A stretch of DNA of 64,000 nt, from positions 558,001 to 622,000 of the forward strand of contig NZ_FNGI01000001.1 in assembly GCF_900102945.1 (NCBI RefSeq). Reading direction: 5' to 3'. Origin of the DNA: Modicisalibacter muralis. GTDB taxonomy: Bacteria > Pseudomonadota > Gammaproteobacteria > Pseudomonadales > Halomonadaceae. The translations under genes and the position numbers were made by a program. Below, piece after piece: positions 53,401 to 62,750 of this stretch. The first letter of the stretch is position 1, and each line of letters opens with the position of its first letter. Under the pieces are notes generated by a model that saw nothing but the letters and a program-made list of their open reading frames with translations, was not told the DNA's origin and ran no database searches.

Positions 53401-55894
53401 TCGTCTCCGGCTGGGCAGCCTTCACCAACGTGGCGTTGCGTAGCGCTTCGGCGGCCATCAGCACGCGTTCCGGGGTGGCGGGAGTATCGAGGCGCGGGCA
53501 GTGGCGGTAATCGACCAGGCTGGCCAAGGCATCACGCAGCGCCGACCAGACCGATATGCCGAGCATGAAGGGTGGCTCGCCGACCGCCTTGGAGCGGTAG
53601 ATGCTGGCCTGTGAGTTAGGATGACCCTGCAGCAGGTCGACGTTGAACACCGGCGGCAGGTCACCGAAGGCGGGGATCTTGTAGGTCGCCGGACCGTCGG
53701 AAATCAGCCGGCCCTGTTCGTTCCACTTGAGCTCTTCGCTGGTCAGCCAGCCCATGCCTTGAATGAAGGCCCCTTCGATCTGGCCGATATCGATCGCGGG
53801 ATTCAGGGAATCGCCGACATCGTGGAGGATATCGGCCCGCGACAGGCGGTATTCGCCGGACAGGGTGTCGACTTCGACCTCGGCGACCGCGGCGCCATGC
53901 GCGTAGTAATAGAAAGGGCGGCCCTTGGCGGCATCGCGGTCGTAATGAATCAGGGGGGTTGCGTAGAACCCCTTCTCTGATAGAGAGACACGCGCCAGGT
54001 AGGCCTTCTGGATGAGTTCACCCCAGGGAATGCGCCGCTCGCTTTCACCGACGCCGGCGATTAGTTCGCCGCCCTCCAGGCGCATACCCTCGCGGTCGAG
54101 CCCACCGAGCTCCTGATCGAAGTGCTGCGCAGCAAAGTCGAACAATCGTTCGCGTAGCTTGGATGCCGCATCCCGCGCCGCCTGGCCGTTGAGGTCGGCG
54201 CCACTCGATGCCGCAGTGGGCGAGGTGTTGGGCACCTTGTCGGTACGCGTGGCGGTAATGCGTACCTGCTCCAGGTCCAGGCCCAGTTCGCGGGCAACCA
54301 CTTGGCAGACCTTGGTGTGCAGGCCCTGACCCATCTCGGTGCCGCCATGGTTGATCGACACGCTGCCGTCGGTATAGACGAGCAGCAGGGCGCCTGCCTG
54401 GTTGAGATGCTGCACAGTGAAGGAAATACCGAATTTCACCGGTGTCAGCGCCAGTCCCTTCTTGATGATCGGGCTCTTGGCATTGAACTCGGCAATCGCC
54501 TTACGGCGTGACCAGTAGTCGCTGCTGGCCTCTAGCTGCTCGACGATGTCATGCAGCAATGTGATCTGCTCGACGCGCTGGCCGTAGTGGGTGACATCGC
54601 GTCCCAGGCGATAGAGGTTGCGCTTGCGCACCGTGAGCGGGTCTTCGCCCAGGTGCCGGGCGATGTCATCCATCGCCGCCTCGATGATCATCATGCCCTG
54701 CGGGCCACCGAAGCCACGAAAAGCGGTGTTTGACGCGGTATTCGTCTTGGCGCGGTGTCCGGTGACACGGGCTTGGCCCAACGAGTAGGCATTGTCGGCA
54801 TGGAACATGGCGCGATCGACCACGGCATCGGACAGGTCCGGTGAATAGCCACAGTCGCCGATCACGGTGATGTCGCCGCCCGTCAGCACACCCTGGTCGT
54901 CGAAGCCGAGCCGGTAGCGGTTGTTGAAAGGGTGACGCTTGCCGGTCGCGCGCGTGTCCTCGGCACGTGGTAGCCGCAACTTGGCGGCACGGCCCGTGCG
55001 ACGTGCGATGATGGCGGCGATACATGCCCAAGGCGAGGCCTGGGTCTCCTTGCCGCCGAAACCGCCGCCCATGCGGCGCATTTCCATGGTCACGGCATGG
55101 AAGGGGATGTCGAGTACCTCGGCGACCAGCTTCTGGGTTTCGCTGGGGTGCTGGTTCGAGGTGTAGACCATGACGCCTTCGTCCTCGGTAGGCAGCACCA
55201 GGCAGGCCTGGCCTTCGAGGTAGAAGTGCTCCTGGCCACCGACGAACTGCTCGCCCTCGAGTACGTGAGCCGAGCTTTCCAGCGCCTGTTGCCAGTCGCC
55301 ACTCTGGTGCGTATGCGTCGGGCGCACGAATTCGCCGCGTTCGGTAGCGGTCACCGGGTCGAGACTGGCCGGTCGTTCGTCGATTTCGATCACGGCTTCC
55401 TTCACGGCCAAGCGCGCGGCCTTGTAGCTGGTCGCGGCGACCGCGAACAGGGTCTGGCCGACGTAGCTGATCTCGTCGTCGACGAAGATCGGGTCGCCGG
55501 GGAACACCGGGCCGATATCGGTATGCCCGGGCACATCGACGATGGTAATCACGTCGACCACGCCGGGAGCGCGCTTGACCTTTTCCAGGTCGAGGCGGGT
55601 CAACCTCCCGTGGGCCACGGGGGAAAGCCCTAGAGCGATGTGCAGTACATCGGAGGGTGCCGGAATGTCATCGATATAGGCGGCCCGCCCGGTGACATGC
55701 TTGATCGCGCTCTCATGGGCCCTGGCATGGGTGCTGGAGCCACCAGTAGCTGATTGGCGATGTACGGTCGTCGTATCGCGCGCCAGCGGCCCATCGCCTT
55801 TATTGCGGCCCGTCTGCTCTTTACGAGCCTCGCTGGATTCATGGCTGACAGATGGCGCGGCTTCAGGCGCCTTAATGTTAGTGAGCGTACGCAT
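53384..55894 (-). CDS. xdhB: Xanthine dehydrogenase molybdopterin subunit XdhB
   Basis: An 836-residue molybdenum hydroxylase subunit oxidising hypoxanthine and xanthine to urate. Cofactor and active-site motifs: RRMGGGFGGKETQ, NTAFRGFGGPQGM, NHGGTEMGQGLHTKV and, near the end, the catalytic Glu in SKAVGEPPFML. The first 60 residues are Ser/Thr/Ala-rich and polar and precede the usual start near HESAIKHVTGRAAYIDD, so the protein is longer than the usual 770-790. It overlaps xdhA by 17 bases. Confidence 0.95.
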   Translation of the reverse strand: MRTLTNIKAPEAAPSVSHESSEARKEQTGRNKGDGPLARDTTTVHRQSATGGSSTHARAHESAIKHVTGRAAYIDDIPAPSDVLHIALGLSPVAHGRLTRLDLEKVKRAPGVVDVITIVDVPGHTDIGPVFPGDPIFVDDEISYVGQTLFAVAATSYKAARLAVKEAVIEIDERPASLDPVTATERGEFVRPTHTHQSGDWQQALESSAHVLEGEQFVGGQEHFYLEGQACLVLPTEDEGVMVYTSNQHPSETQKLVAEVLDIPFHAVTMEMRRMGGGFGGKETQASPWACIAAIIARRTGRAAKLRLPRAEDTRATGKRHPFNNRYRLGFDDQGVLTGGDITVIGDCGYSPDLSDAVVDRAMFHADNAYSLGQARVTGHRAKTNTASNTAFRGFGGPQGMMIIEAAMDDIARHLGEDPLTVRKRNLYRLGRDVTHYGQRVEQITLLHDIVEQLEASSDYWSRRKAIAEFNAKSPIIKKGLALTPVKFGISFTVQHLNQAGALLLVYTDGSVSINHGGTEMGQGLHTKVCQVVARELGLDLEQVRITATRTDKVPNTSPTAASSGADLNGQAARDAASKLRERLFDFAAQHFDQELGGLDREGMRLEGGELIAGVGESERRIPWGELIQKAYLARVSLSEKGFYATPLIHYDRDAAKGRPFYYYAHGAAVAEVEVDTLSGEYRLSRADILHDVGDSLNPAIDIGQIEGAFIQGMGWLTSEELKWNEQGRLISDGPATYKIPAFGDLPPVFNVDLLQGHPNSQASIYRSKAVGEPPFMLGISVWSALRDALASLVDYRHCPRLDTPATPERVLMAAEALRNATLVKAAQPETSDDPA

Positions 55895-57368
55895 CGAGAC
55901 ACACCTCCGCGTCTTTTTTATCGGAATCCTTGCTGGTGCTCGCCAGCATCAAACGTAGGCGTTCGAGCAGGTTGGCGGCGGCGATCGAACGGTACTCCTT
56001 GGTGCCGCGCACGTCGGTCATCGGCTGGAATTCGCCACGCAGCGCTGCCTTGGCGGCCTCGAACACGGCTTGACTGGGCGCTTGCCCCTCGAGTGCCGCT
56101 TCGGCAGTCGGGGCGCGTTTGGGAATGCCGGCCATGCCGCCGAAGGCCAGGTGAACGTCACGCATCACGCCGTTATCCCAGCGCCAGGCGAAGGCGGCGA
56201 GCACTGCCGAGATGTCGTCTTCGCGGCGTTTGGAGAGCTTCCATACCTTGAGGTTGTGATCGGCGTTCGGGCGCGGCAGGAAGATGGCGCGGATGAATTC
56301 ACCCTCTCTGAGCGCGGTCTTCTTGTAGTCGAGGAAGAACTCGGCGATGGGAATCTCGCGCGCCCCCTCGGGGCCATCCAGCGCCAGGCGGGCATCGAGC
56401 GCCAGCAGTACCGGCGGGGTGTCGCCGATCGGCGAGGCGTTGGCGACGTTGCCGCCCAGGGTGGCGCGGTTGCGCACCTGTGATGAAGCGAAGCGATGCA
56501 TGAGATGCTCGAAGGCCGGGTAGTGCTCGGCGAACAGCGGTTCGAGACGGCTGTAGGTGACGGCGGCGCCGACCCACCAGCCTTCGGGTGTTTCTTCCAG
56601 CGTATTGAGCTCGGCGACCTGGCGGACGTTGATGATGTCATCGAGAATTTTGAGTTGCTGGGTGCTTTCCAGCCACAGGTCGGTGGCGCCGGCGACCAAG
56701 CGCGACTGCGGGCGTTCGCGGCGCAGTTCGCGCAGGGTGGCCAGGTCGCGCGGTGAATCGAAACGCCCCTGGCTGGTGGCGCCAGCGCTGGGCTTGGCCT
56801 TCGTCGCGTCGGTGTGGAGCGTCGCAACGTTGCCGGCCAGGTCCGGATCGTCGGCCCACAGTGGGTGCGTGTCCGGGTACTCGTTCATGCGTAGCGCGGC
56901 ATCGCGGATGGGGCGATAGCCGGTGCAGCGGCACAGATTGCCGCCGAGTGCCGCTTCCATGCGCTGCTGGGTCAGCGGGGCCGGGCGGCGACGCTGCTGC
57001 TCGTGCAGGGTAAATAACGACATGATGATGCCCGGCGTGCAGAAGCCGCACTGGCTGCCATGACAGTCGACCATGGCGGCCTGGACCGGGTGCAGGGCAT
57101 CGCCACGCGACAGGCCTTCGACGGTTACCAGGTGGCATCCGTTGAGCTGATGTGCCGGGGTGATGCAGGCATTGGCGCTGTGATAGCTGAGGCCGCCGCG
57201 GCCGTCGGGTTCGCCGATGGAAACGGTGCAGGCTCCGCAATCGCCGGAAGCGCAGCCTTCCTTGGTACCGGTTTGCCCGAGCCGGGTACGCAGCAGCTCC
57301 AGCACGCTGGTGTCGGGAGTCACGTCGGCATGTTGCTGGCGCTGCCCATTCAGGTAGAAGTCGATCAT
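55878..57368 (-). CDS. xdhA: Xanthine dehydrogenase iron-sulfur/FAD subunit XdhA
   Basis: A 496-residue small subunit. The plant-type 2Fe-2S site uses Cys39, Cys44 and Cys47 in KEGCASGDCGACTV; the second cluster has CGFCTPG and CRCTGYRP. The FAD domain (about 190-380) contains SRLVAGATDLWLESTQQ and TLGGNVANASPIGDTPP. I start at MIDFYLNGQRQQ (ATG 57368); 19 upstream codons overlap the regulatory region. It is the first gene of xdhABC-guaD and is preceded by a RutR-type operator. Confidence 0.95.
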   Translation of the reverse strand: MIDFYLNGQRQQHADVTPDTSVLELLRTRLGQTGTKEGCASGDCGACTVSIGEPDGRGGLSYHSANACITPAHQLNGCHLVTVEGLSRGDALHPVQAAMVDCHGSQCGFCTPGIIMSLFTLHEQQRRRPAPLTQQRMEAALGGNLCRCTGYRPIRDAALRMNEYPDTHPLWADDPDLAGNVATLHTDATKAKPSAGATSQGRFDSPRDLATLRELRRERPQSRLVAGATDLWLESTQQLKILDDIINVRQVAELNTLEETPEGWWVGAAVTYSRLEPLFAEHYPAFEHLMHRFASSQVRNRATLGGNVANASPIGDTPPVLLALDARLALDGPEGAREIPIAEFFLDYKKTALREGEFIRAIFLPRPNADHNLKVWKLSKRREDDISAVLAAFAWRWDNGVMRDVHLAFGGMAGIPKRAPTAEAALEGQAPSQAVFEAAKAALRGEFQPMTDVRGTKEYRSIAAANLLERLRLMLASTSKDSDKKDAEVCLDAYAH

Positions 57369-57417
57369 CACGGGTTCGCTCGTTGTTATCGCTGATGGTC
57401 CGTTGTGTTTCGTGTAT

Positions 57418-57433
57418 TTGACCAAATGGTCAA
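57418..57433. promoter_or_regulatory. RutR-type operator between xdhA and the TetR gene
   Basis: TTGACCAAATGGTCAA: perfect 7-base half-sites with a 2-base spacer. As I recall it, this is the consensus of E. coli RutR (TTGACCA-N2-TGGTCAA). It lies 50 bases upstream of xdhA and 105 bases upstream of the regulator gene, so it can control both. Confidence 0.8.
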
Positions 57434-57537
57434 GATATTTTCAGCGTGGCCCAAAGTGCTAAATAGTGCAAGTGAAAAATTGCGTGAAGTGGGGCATGTG
57501 CGGCAAGCTTGCTGCTCCCATGCCGTAGAGTGTCACG

Positions 57538-58185
57538 ATGACGACAATACTCACGCCCGATACGACGCGTGCCCGACTGCGTAACGAACAGGCGATTCTC
57601 GAGGCGGCCGAGCAGGTCTTTGCCTGCCACGGATATCGTGGTGCCAGCGTGCAGGCGATTGCCGAGGCGGCGGGGCTGCCCAAGTCCAATGTGCTGTATT
57701 ACGTGGGCAGCAAACGCCAGCTATATGTCACCTTGCTAGAACGCATGATGGGGCGCTGGAATGCCATGCTCGACGATATCAGCGTCGACGACGATCCCGC
57801 CGAAGTGCTCGAAGCCTTCATTCGCAGCAAGATGGAACTGACCCGCAGCCATCCTCAAGGCTCGCGATTGTTCGCCGCCGAGGTGCTGCAGGGCGCACCG
57901 TTCCTGCAGACATACCTGCGCGGTGAATTGAGAGACTGGGTCGATGCGCGAGCCCGGGTCTTCGAGCAATGGGCCGAGAAGGGGCTGATGGACCCGGTGG
58001 ATCCGGTATGGCTGATTTTCCTGATCTGGTCTTCCACTCAGCATTACGCCGACTTCGAAGCCCAGGTGCTCAGCATCACCGACCGCGATGTGCTGAGCGA
58101 GCCCGATTATCGCAATATCACCGACTTTCTATGCCGGGTGATTCTCAAGGGCTGCGGCGTCAGGCGCGCAAGCTCTGAAACGTAA
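57538..58185 (+). CDS. TetR-family regulator, RutR-like
   Basis: A 215-residue repressor. The helix-turn-helix (about 20-65, EQAILEAAEQVFACHGYRGASVQAIAEAAGLPKSNVLYYVGSKRQLY) is followed by a C-terminal domain with ELTRSHPQGSRLFAAEVLQGAPFLQTYL and LIFLIWSSTQHYADFEAQV. These match RutR/YcdC-type regulators, which bind uracil and other pyrimidines. A perfect RutR-like operator lies in its promoter region. Position suggests it represses xdhABC-guaD and itself, with a purine intermediate or uracil as effector; the effector is inference. Confidence 0.85.
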   Translation: MTTILTPDTTRARLRNEQAILEAAEQVFACHGYRGASVQAIAEAAGLPKSNVLYYVGSKRQLYVTLLERMMGRWNAMLDDISVDDDPAEVLEAFIRSKMELTRSHPQGSRLFAAEVLQGAPFLQTYLRGELRDWVDARARVFEQWAEKGLMDPVDPVWLIFLIWSSTQHYADFEAQVLSITDRDVLSEPDYRNITDFLCRVILKGCGVRRASSET

Positions 58186-58202
58186 ACAGCGCTTGGTGGA
58201 GT

Positions 58203-58230
58203 AGCGGCCCGAAGCGTACCGGGCCGCTTT
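58203..58230. terminator. Terminator between the TetR gene and the Tsx-like gene
   Basis: AGCGGCCCG (58203-58211) pairs perfectly with CGGGCCGCT (58220-58228), loop of 8, then TT on the plus side. It serves the TetR gene and may also mark the end of the convergent channel gene. Confidence 0.65.
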
Positions 58231-58242
58231 CGCCGTTAATCC

Positions 58243-59013
58243 TCAGAGCTTCCAGGTCACCATCAACTGCGGATTGTGCTCGTCGGCACCCTCGACCCCG
58301 TACTTGTTCTTCCAGTACTGGTATTCGATACCCGCATAGAGCTTATCGCTGGCGCCCCAGAAATCTCCTACGTCCAGCAGTAGCTGCGGGGCGCTATTGA
58401 TAGTCTTCTCATTGTCGCCCTCCGCCCCCGCGTAATCGAGGTGGCCCTTGAACAGCCAGTTGGTTTCGGCGATCTCGAAACTCGAGCCCCATACCAGCGT
58501 GACCTGCCAGGTGTCGCCGGGAATGTTCTTGTCGTCGCGAGCGTAGGTATTGAGCTGGAGGTAATCCATGCCGGGAACCGCCAGGTCGAAGCCCAGGCCA
58601 TACAGATAGCGGCTACCGCCACCTTCAGGGGCCATTTCTATCTGGCCGGCAAGCAGCACGTCGGTGACCGGGCCGAAGCCGAGATCGGTTCCGCTTATCT
58701 TGCCGAAGCTAAGGCGTGGAGCAAACTCACCATACAGGCCGGTGTCGGTATCGCCTTCGCCCTCGGCATTGGTGTAGTCGAAGAAGAAGAAGTTATCGCC
58801 ATACGCCCAGCCATTGGCCATCTCGAAGGTGGCAATGGTGGCGTCAAATTCCGAATGGTTGCCAGCACCACTGAAATCCGGGCTTACATAGCTCGAGCCC
58901 GTAAGCAGCGAGATCGATGAAGATGTCCAGGCCTGCGCGCCGGTGGCGGTAGCGATCAGGGCCAGTCCCAGAGTGGAGGCAATGAACTTGGGGGAAGATG
59001 GAGTCGGACTCAT
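58243..59013 (-). CDS. Outer-membrane nucleoside-specific channel, Tsx/OmpK family
   Basis: A 256-residue outer-membrane protein. A signal peptide (about 1-28, IASTLGLALIATATGAQA) precedes a beta-barrel rich in aromatic strands. ANGWAYGDNFFFFDYTNAEGEG, LYGEFAPRLSFGKISG, and the closing NPQLMVTWKL fit the Tsx/OmpK family, which passes nucleosides and related solutes. Start at the second in-frame Met (ATG 59013). The neighbouring purine genes support a role in uptake of purine nucleosides or bases; this is inference from context. Confidence 0.85.
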   Translation of the reverse strand: MSPTPSSPKFIASTLGLALIATATGAQAWTSSSISLLTGSSYVSPDFSGAGNHSEFDATIATFEMANGWAYGDNFFFFDYTNAEGEGDTDTGLYGEFAPRLSFGKISGTDLGFGPVTDVLLAGQIEMAPEGGGSRYLYGLGFDLAVPGMDYLQLNTYARDDKNIPGDTWQVTLVWGSSFEIAETNWLFKGHLDYAGAEGDNEKTINSAPQLLLDVGDFWGASDKLYAGIEYQYWKNKYGVEGADEHNPQLMVTWKL

Positions 59014-59370
59014 AGGTCTCTCTTTTGTATTCAATGATTGTTTTTATGTGTGTGCACACATCGGTATACAAAATAGCAAAGCGTAAGCCGATGTCACTAG
59101 CCCGGAGCGGCATCGTCTGCATATTCAAGGCTATTTATTGGCCGATGATGGATAAACGAGAAGAAAGCGATGTCATGGCGATGCTGGTAGAGGAAAAAAC
59201 CAAGTGCATGACTGAAAAAGTTGATACCGTTTTTTCGGTATTGTGGGCCGTTCGAGGTTGTCGGCCTTTCACTAATGCATGCAGTCAGCGCGCTTCTTGA
59301 ATACACATGGTCATCAGGCTGTGAACATGCGATGGTTATTCACACGAAACGATCATGAGGGTTGGAGGGC
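59014..59370. promoter_or_regulatory. Divergent control region between the Tsx-like and GntR genes
   Basis: No convincing gene in these 357 bases. It holds an ordered set of symmetric sites: TTTTGTAT (59023-59030), the perfect 12-bp palindrome TGTGTGCACACA (59049-59060), and ATACAAAA (59066-59073), the exact inverse of the first. This could be the operator of the Tsx-like gene for the neighbouring GntR regulator. The remaining stretch to 59370 is less structured. Confidence 0.5.
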
Positions 59371-60093
59371 ATGAACAAGAGCTGGAGGGATGACGTTCTA
59401 GCGGATATCGAGTCGGGTGCGCGCATCAGCGATCAGCATATCGTCGATATGATCCGCCAGGCAGTGCTCACACAGCGCCTGCCGCCGGGTACGCGGCTGC
59501 CCGAAGTCACGCTGGGTGATATTTTCGGGGTGAGCCGATCGGTGGTGCGCAAGGCGTTGACGCGGCTGGTATCGGATCATGTCATCGTTCAGCAACCCAA
59601 CCAGGTAGCGCGGGTGGCGGCGCCGGACGTCGAGGAAACTCGCGAAATCTTCGCCGCACGGCGGCTGGTTGAGGGCGAAGTCGCTGCCTTGATGGCGGGC
59701 AAGCTGAGTGCCACGCAGCGCCGGGAATTGGGCCGTATCATCGATGAAGAGCATCGGGCGCATCAGCGCGGCGACGAGGCGCAGCGCGTCGAATGCTCGC
59801 TGGCGGTACATCGTTATCTGGCCGAGCACTCGCCGAACCGTGTGTTGGGTGCGATGTTGGCCGACCTGATTCTGCGTACGTCGATCGTCATAGCGCTCTA
59901 CAAGCGGGCGGGCATGGAGGCGTGCTATCTCGATCACGATCATGCCGAACTGCTGAACCTGTTGGAGCATGGACCCGCCGAGCAAGCCAGCCAGCGCATG
60001 AGAGAACATTTGAGTGCGCTCGAGGCGCTGCTCGATCTGCGCCCGCAGGAAACGCGCATCGATCTAGCCTCGATTCTGGGTGGTGCCGCCTAG
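59371..60093 (+). CDS. GntR-family regulator with FCD domain
   Basis: A 240-residue regulator. The N-terminal winged helix (LPPGTRLPEVTLGDIFGVSRSVVRKALTRLVSDHVIVQQPNQVARVAAP, about 30-80) is followed by an FCD ligand-binding domain with ETREIFAARRLVEGEVAALMA, HRYLAEHSPN, and HDHAELLNLLEHGPAEQASQRMREHL, where the His residues bind metal or ligand. Start at ATG 59371 behind GGAGGG; a TTG 9 bases upstream is unlikely. It diverges from the Tsx-like gene and could control it. Downstream, hrpB begins after 23 bases. Confidence 0.88.
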   Translation: MNKSWRDDVLADIESGARISDQHIVDMIRQAVLTQRLPPGTRLPEVTLGDIFGVSRSVVRKALTRLVSDHVIVQQPNQVARVAAPDVEETREIFAARRLVEGEVAALMAGKLSATQRRELGRIIDEEHRAHQRGDEAQRVECSLAVHRYLAEHSPNRVLGAMLADLILRTSIVIALYKRAGMEACYLDHDHAELLNLLEHGPAEQASQRMREHLSALEALLDLRPQETRIDLASILGGAA

Positions 60094-60116
60094 GCGGAGC
60101 CGCCAAGGCCGCTGTC

Positions 60117-62540
60117 ATGTCACTACCCATCGATACCTTGCTGCCCCGCCTTTGTCAGGCATTGGCGCGGCAGACGCGCGCGTTGCTGATCGCGGCGCCC
60201 GGCGCGGGCAAGACCACGCGAGTGCCGCTGGCGCTACTCGATGAGCCCTGGTGTGTGCCGGGTCGCTTGTTGCTGCTCGAGCCGCGTCGCGTCGCCGCGC
60301 GGCTGGCGGCACGCTTCATGGCCGAGTCGCTTGGCGAGGCATTGGGCGACACGGTCGGCTATCGCGTGCGCGGTGAAAGCCGGGTCGGTCCGCATACCCG
60401 TTTGGAAGTCGTTACCCAAGGCGTGCTGACGCGCATGCTTCAGGATGACCCGATGCTGGAAGGCGTGAGCGGGATCGTCTTCGATGAGTTCCACGAGCGC
60501 AGCCTGGATGCCGACCTGGGCCTGGCGCTGGCGCTGGATGTTCAAGAGGGCCTGCGCGAGGACCTGCGCCTGTTGGTCATGTCCGCGACCCTGAACGTTG
60601 GCGCGTTACGCCGTGTGCTGGGTGACGAGACCGCGCTATTGGAAAGTGAGGGGCGCCAATTTCCGATCACGACGCATTATCGGGCGACTCCCGCGCGGGG
60701 CAAGCCGGAGCGCCATCAGGCGGCGGTAGTGCGCGAAGCGCTGGGCACGAGTCGCGGTGACATTCTGGTGTTCCTGCCCGGTCAGCGCGAGATTCGTCGA
60801 CTGGCGCAAGAACTCGCAACGCTGACCGATGTACGCGTGCTGCCGCTGCACGGTCAATTGACGTTGGCACAACAGCAACAGGCCCTGCGCCGCGATGAGC
60901 AGGGCCATCGCCGCGTGGTGCTGTCCACCGCGATCGCCGAGTCGAGCGTCACCGTCGATGGCGTCGAGGTGGTGATCGATAGTGGCTGGGAACGCGTGCC
61001 ACGATTTCAGCCGCGCAGTGGTCTCACCCGACTGGAGACGCATCGCCTCAATCGTGCCAGTGCCGAGCAGCGCCGGGGGCGTGCCGGTCGCCAGGGGCCC
61101 GGCTTGTGTTTTCGCTTATGGGCCGAGGAGCAGCCGCTGCCGAGCCAGGCGACACCCGAGATGCTTCAAGCCGACCTGGCCCCGTTGGCGTTCGAACTGT
61201 CTCGCTGGGGGATTGCCGATCCCGCGCAGATCAAGTGGGTCGACATGCCACCCGAAGCGGCGCTGGCCAGTGGTCGAGCGCTATTACGTCAGTTAGGGCT
61301 GCTCGATGAGGCGCATCATCTGACGGTATTGGGGCATGCGTGCGTGCGCTGGCCCATGCATCCTCGACTGGCAGTGATGTTCGAGCGTGCCGAGGCCCTC
61401 TCGGCCCGGCCGCTGGCCTGCTGGTTGGTGGCACTACTCGAGCGTCGGGATGCCATTGCCGAGTTGGATCTGACCCGACGGCTGAGTGCGCTGCCCACTG
61501 GCCGATCCCAGGGTAGTGACCGCGCCTGGTATACCGACGCCAGGCGCTGGGCGCGTCGCGCCGGATGCTCATTGACGGTTGATGACTTGACGCCACTCGG
61601 CGCGCTGCTCGCGATCGCCTATCCCGATCGCATCGCGGGGCGTATCGAGGTGGGACGCTTCAAGCTGTCCGGTGGCGGCCAGGCGCTGCTCGATGTTCGC
61701 CAGAACCTGGCGCATCAGGATTATCTGGTCGTGACTGAGTTGGATGGCGAAGCGCAGGGGGCGCGTATCTTTCGCGCGGCGCCCGTCGAACTAGCGACGC
61801 TGTTGGCACTCTACCCCCAGGCGCGAGACTGGCAGCAGCGCTTTGATTGGGATGACGAGTCGGGGCGCTTGCAGGGCGAGGAAGTGCGCGGGTTGGGCGA
61901 ATTGGTTTTCGAGCGCCGAGCGGTGCAACACGTGCCAAAAGAGGCGTTGCGCCAAGCATTGCTGGATGCGCTGAAGCGTCGGGGCTGGCTTGAGTTGGGT
62001 CAGGACGCCGTGCAATTGCGTGCTCGGGTTGCGCTGCTCGAGCGCGAGCAAGGCGACGCATGGCCCGATTGGTCGGACGCCGCCCTGATGAGTGATCTGG
62101 AAGTTTGGCTAGGGCCCTACATCGATGACGCCCGGCGCCTGGACGACATCGACCGCCTGCCTTTGGCTAGCGTGCTGCTCGATCGGCTTGATTGGCCTCA
62201 GCGTCAAAGGCTGGAGCGATTGGCGCCCACGCATATTCAAGTGCCCAGCGGTTCGCGAGTGCGCATCGATTATTCGGTGTACCCGCCAGTGCTGGCGGTC
62301 AAGCTGCAGGAGCTGTTCGGGGTCGGCCAGACACCGGCAATCGTCGAGGGCAGAGTGGTGCTGATGTTGCATCTTCTGTCTCCCGCCCGCCGGCCTATTC
62401 AGGTCACGCGCGATCTGGCCAATTTCTGGCGCACGACCTATTTCGAGGTACGCAAGGACCTCAAGGGGCGCTACCCGAAGCATCCCTGGCCCGACGACCC
62501 GCTGGCGGCCATTCCCACGGCAAGAACTCGGTCACGCTAA
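60117..62540 (+). CDS. hrpB: ATP-dependent helicase HrpB
   Basis: An 807-residue DEAH-type helicase. Walker A is AAPGAGKTTRVPLALL (about 26-41); the DEFH box is GIVFDEFHERSLDADLGLALAL near 122; VMSATLN, FLPGQREI, VVLSTAIAESSVTVDGV, and QRRGRAGRQGPG follow. The C-terminal HrpB domain has LFGVGQTPAIVEGRVVLMLHLLSPARRPIQVTRDLANFWRTTYFEVRKDLKGRYPKHPWPDDP. An ATG at 60117 is used; a frame upstream covers part of the GntR gene. Function remains poorly known. It may be co-transcribed with the GntR gene. Confidence 0.93.
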   Translation: MSLPIDTLLPRLCQALARQTRALLIAAPGAGKTTRVPLALLDEPWCVPGRLLLLEPRRVAARLAARFMAESLGEALGDTVGYRVRGESRVGPHTRLEVVTQGVLTRMLQDDPMLEGVSGIVFDEFHERSLDADLGLALALDVQEGLREDLRLLVMSATLNVGALRRVLGDETALLESEGRQFPITTHYRATPARGKPERHQAAVVREALGTSRGDILVFLPGQREIRRLAQELATLTDVRVLPLHGQLTLAQQQQALRRDEQGHRRVVLSTAIAESSVTVDGVEVVIDSGWERVPRFQPRSGLTRLETHRLNRASAEQRRGRAGRQGPGLCFRLWAEEQPLPSQATPEMLQADLAPLAFELSRWGIADPAQIKWVDMPPEAALASGRALLRQLGLLDEAHHLTVLGHACVRWPMHPRLAVMFERAEALSARPLACWLVALLERRDAIAELDLTRRLSALPTGRSQGSDRAWYTDARRWARRAGCSLTVDDLTPLGALLAIAYPDRIAGRIEVGRFKLSGGGQALLDVRQNLAHQDYLVVTELDGEAQGARIFRAAPVELATLLALYPQARDWQQRFDWDDESGRLQGEEVRGLGELVFERRAVQHVPKEALRQALLDALKRRGWLELGQDAVQLRARVALLEREQGDAWPDWSDAALMSDLEVWLGPYIDDARRLDDIDRLPLASVLLDRLDWPQRQRLERLAPTHIQVPSGSRVRIDYSVYPPVLAVKLQELFGVGQTPAIVEGRVVLMLHLLSPARRPIQVTRDLANFWRTTYFEVRKDLKGRYPKHPWPDDPLAAIPTARTRSR

Positions 62541-62598
62541 TCCAGCGCGGCAAGCTTTGTACAAGTGAGAGGACGACGAGCCTCGCATTCCACAATCG

Positions 62599-62626
62599 AG
62601 CGCGCGACGGGCTAACGCGCTTTCCA
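62599..62626 (+). terminator. Weak hairpin after hrpB
   Basis: AGCGCG (62599-62604) pairs with CGCGCT (62616-62621), then TTCC. Short stem; a modest terminator at best. Confidence 0.35.
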
Positions 62627-62750
62627 GGTTAACGGGCATTAGGAAACAGAGCCGATACCGCGCTTGCATTTGATGGGGAAAACGCTAGTATATGCCTCGT
62701 TCGTCACGGCTTGCATTAGCATAATGCGAAGTAATTAGGCGAACCGGTAA

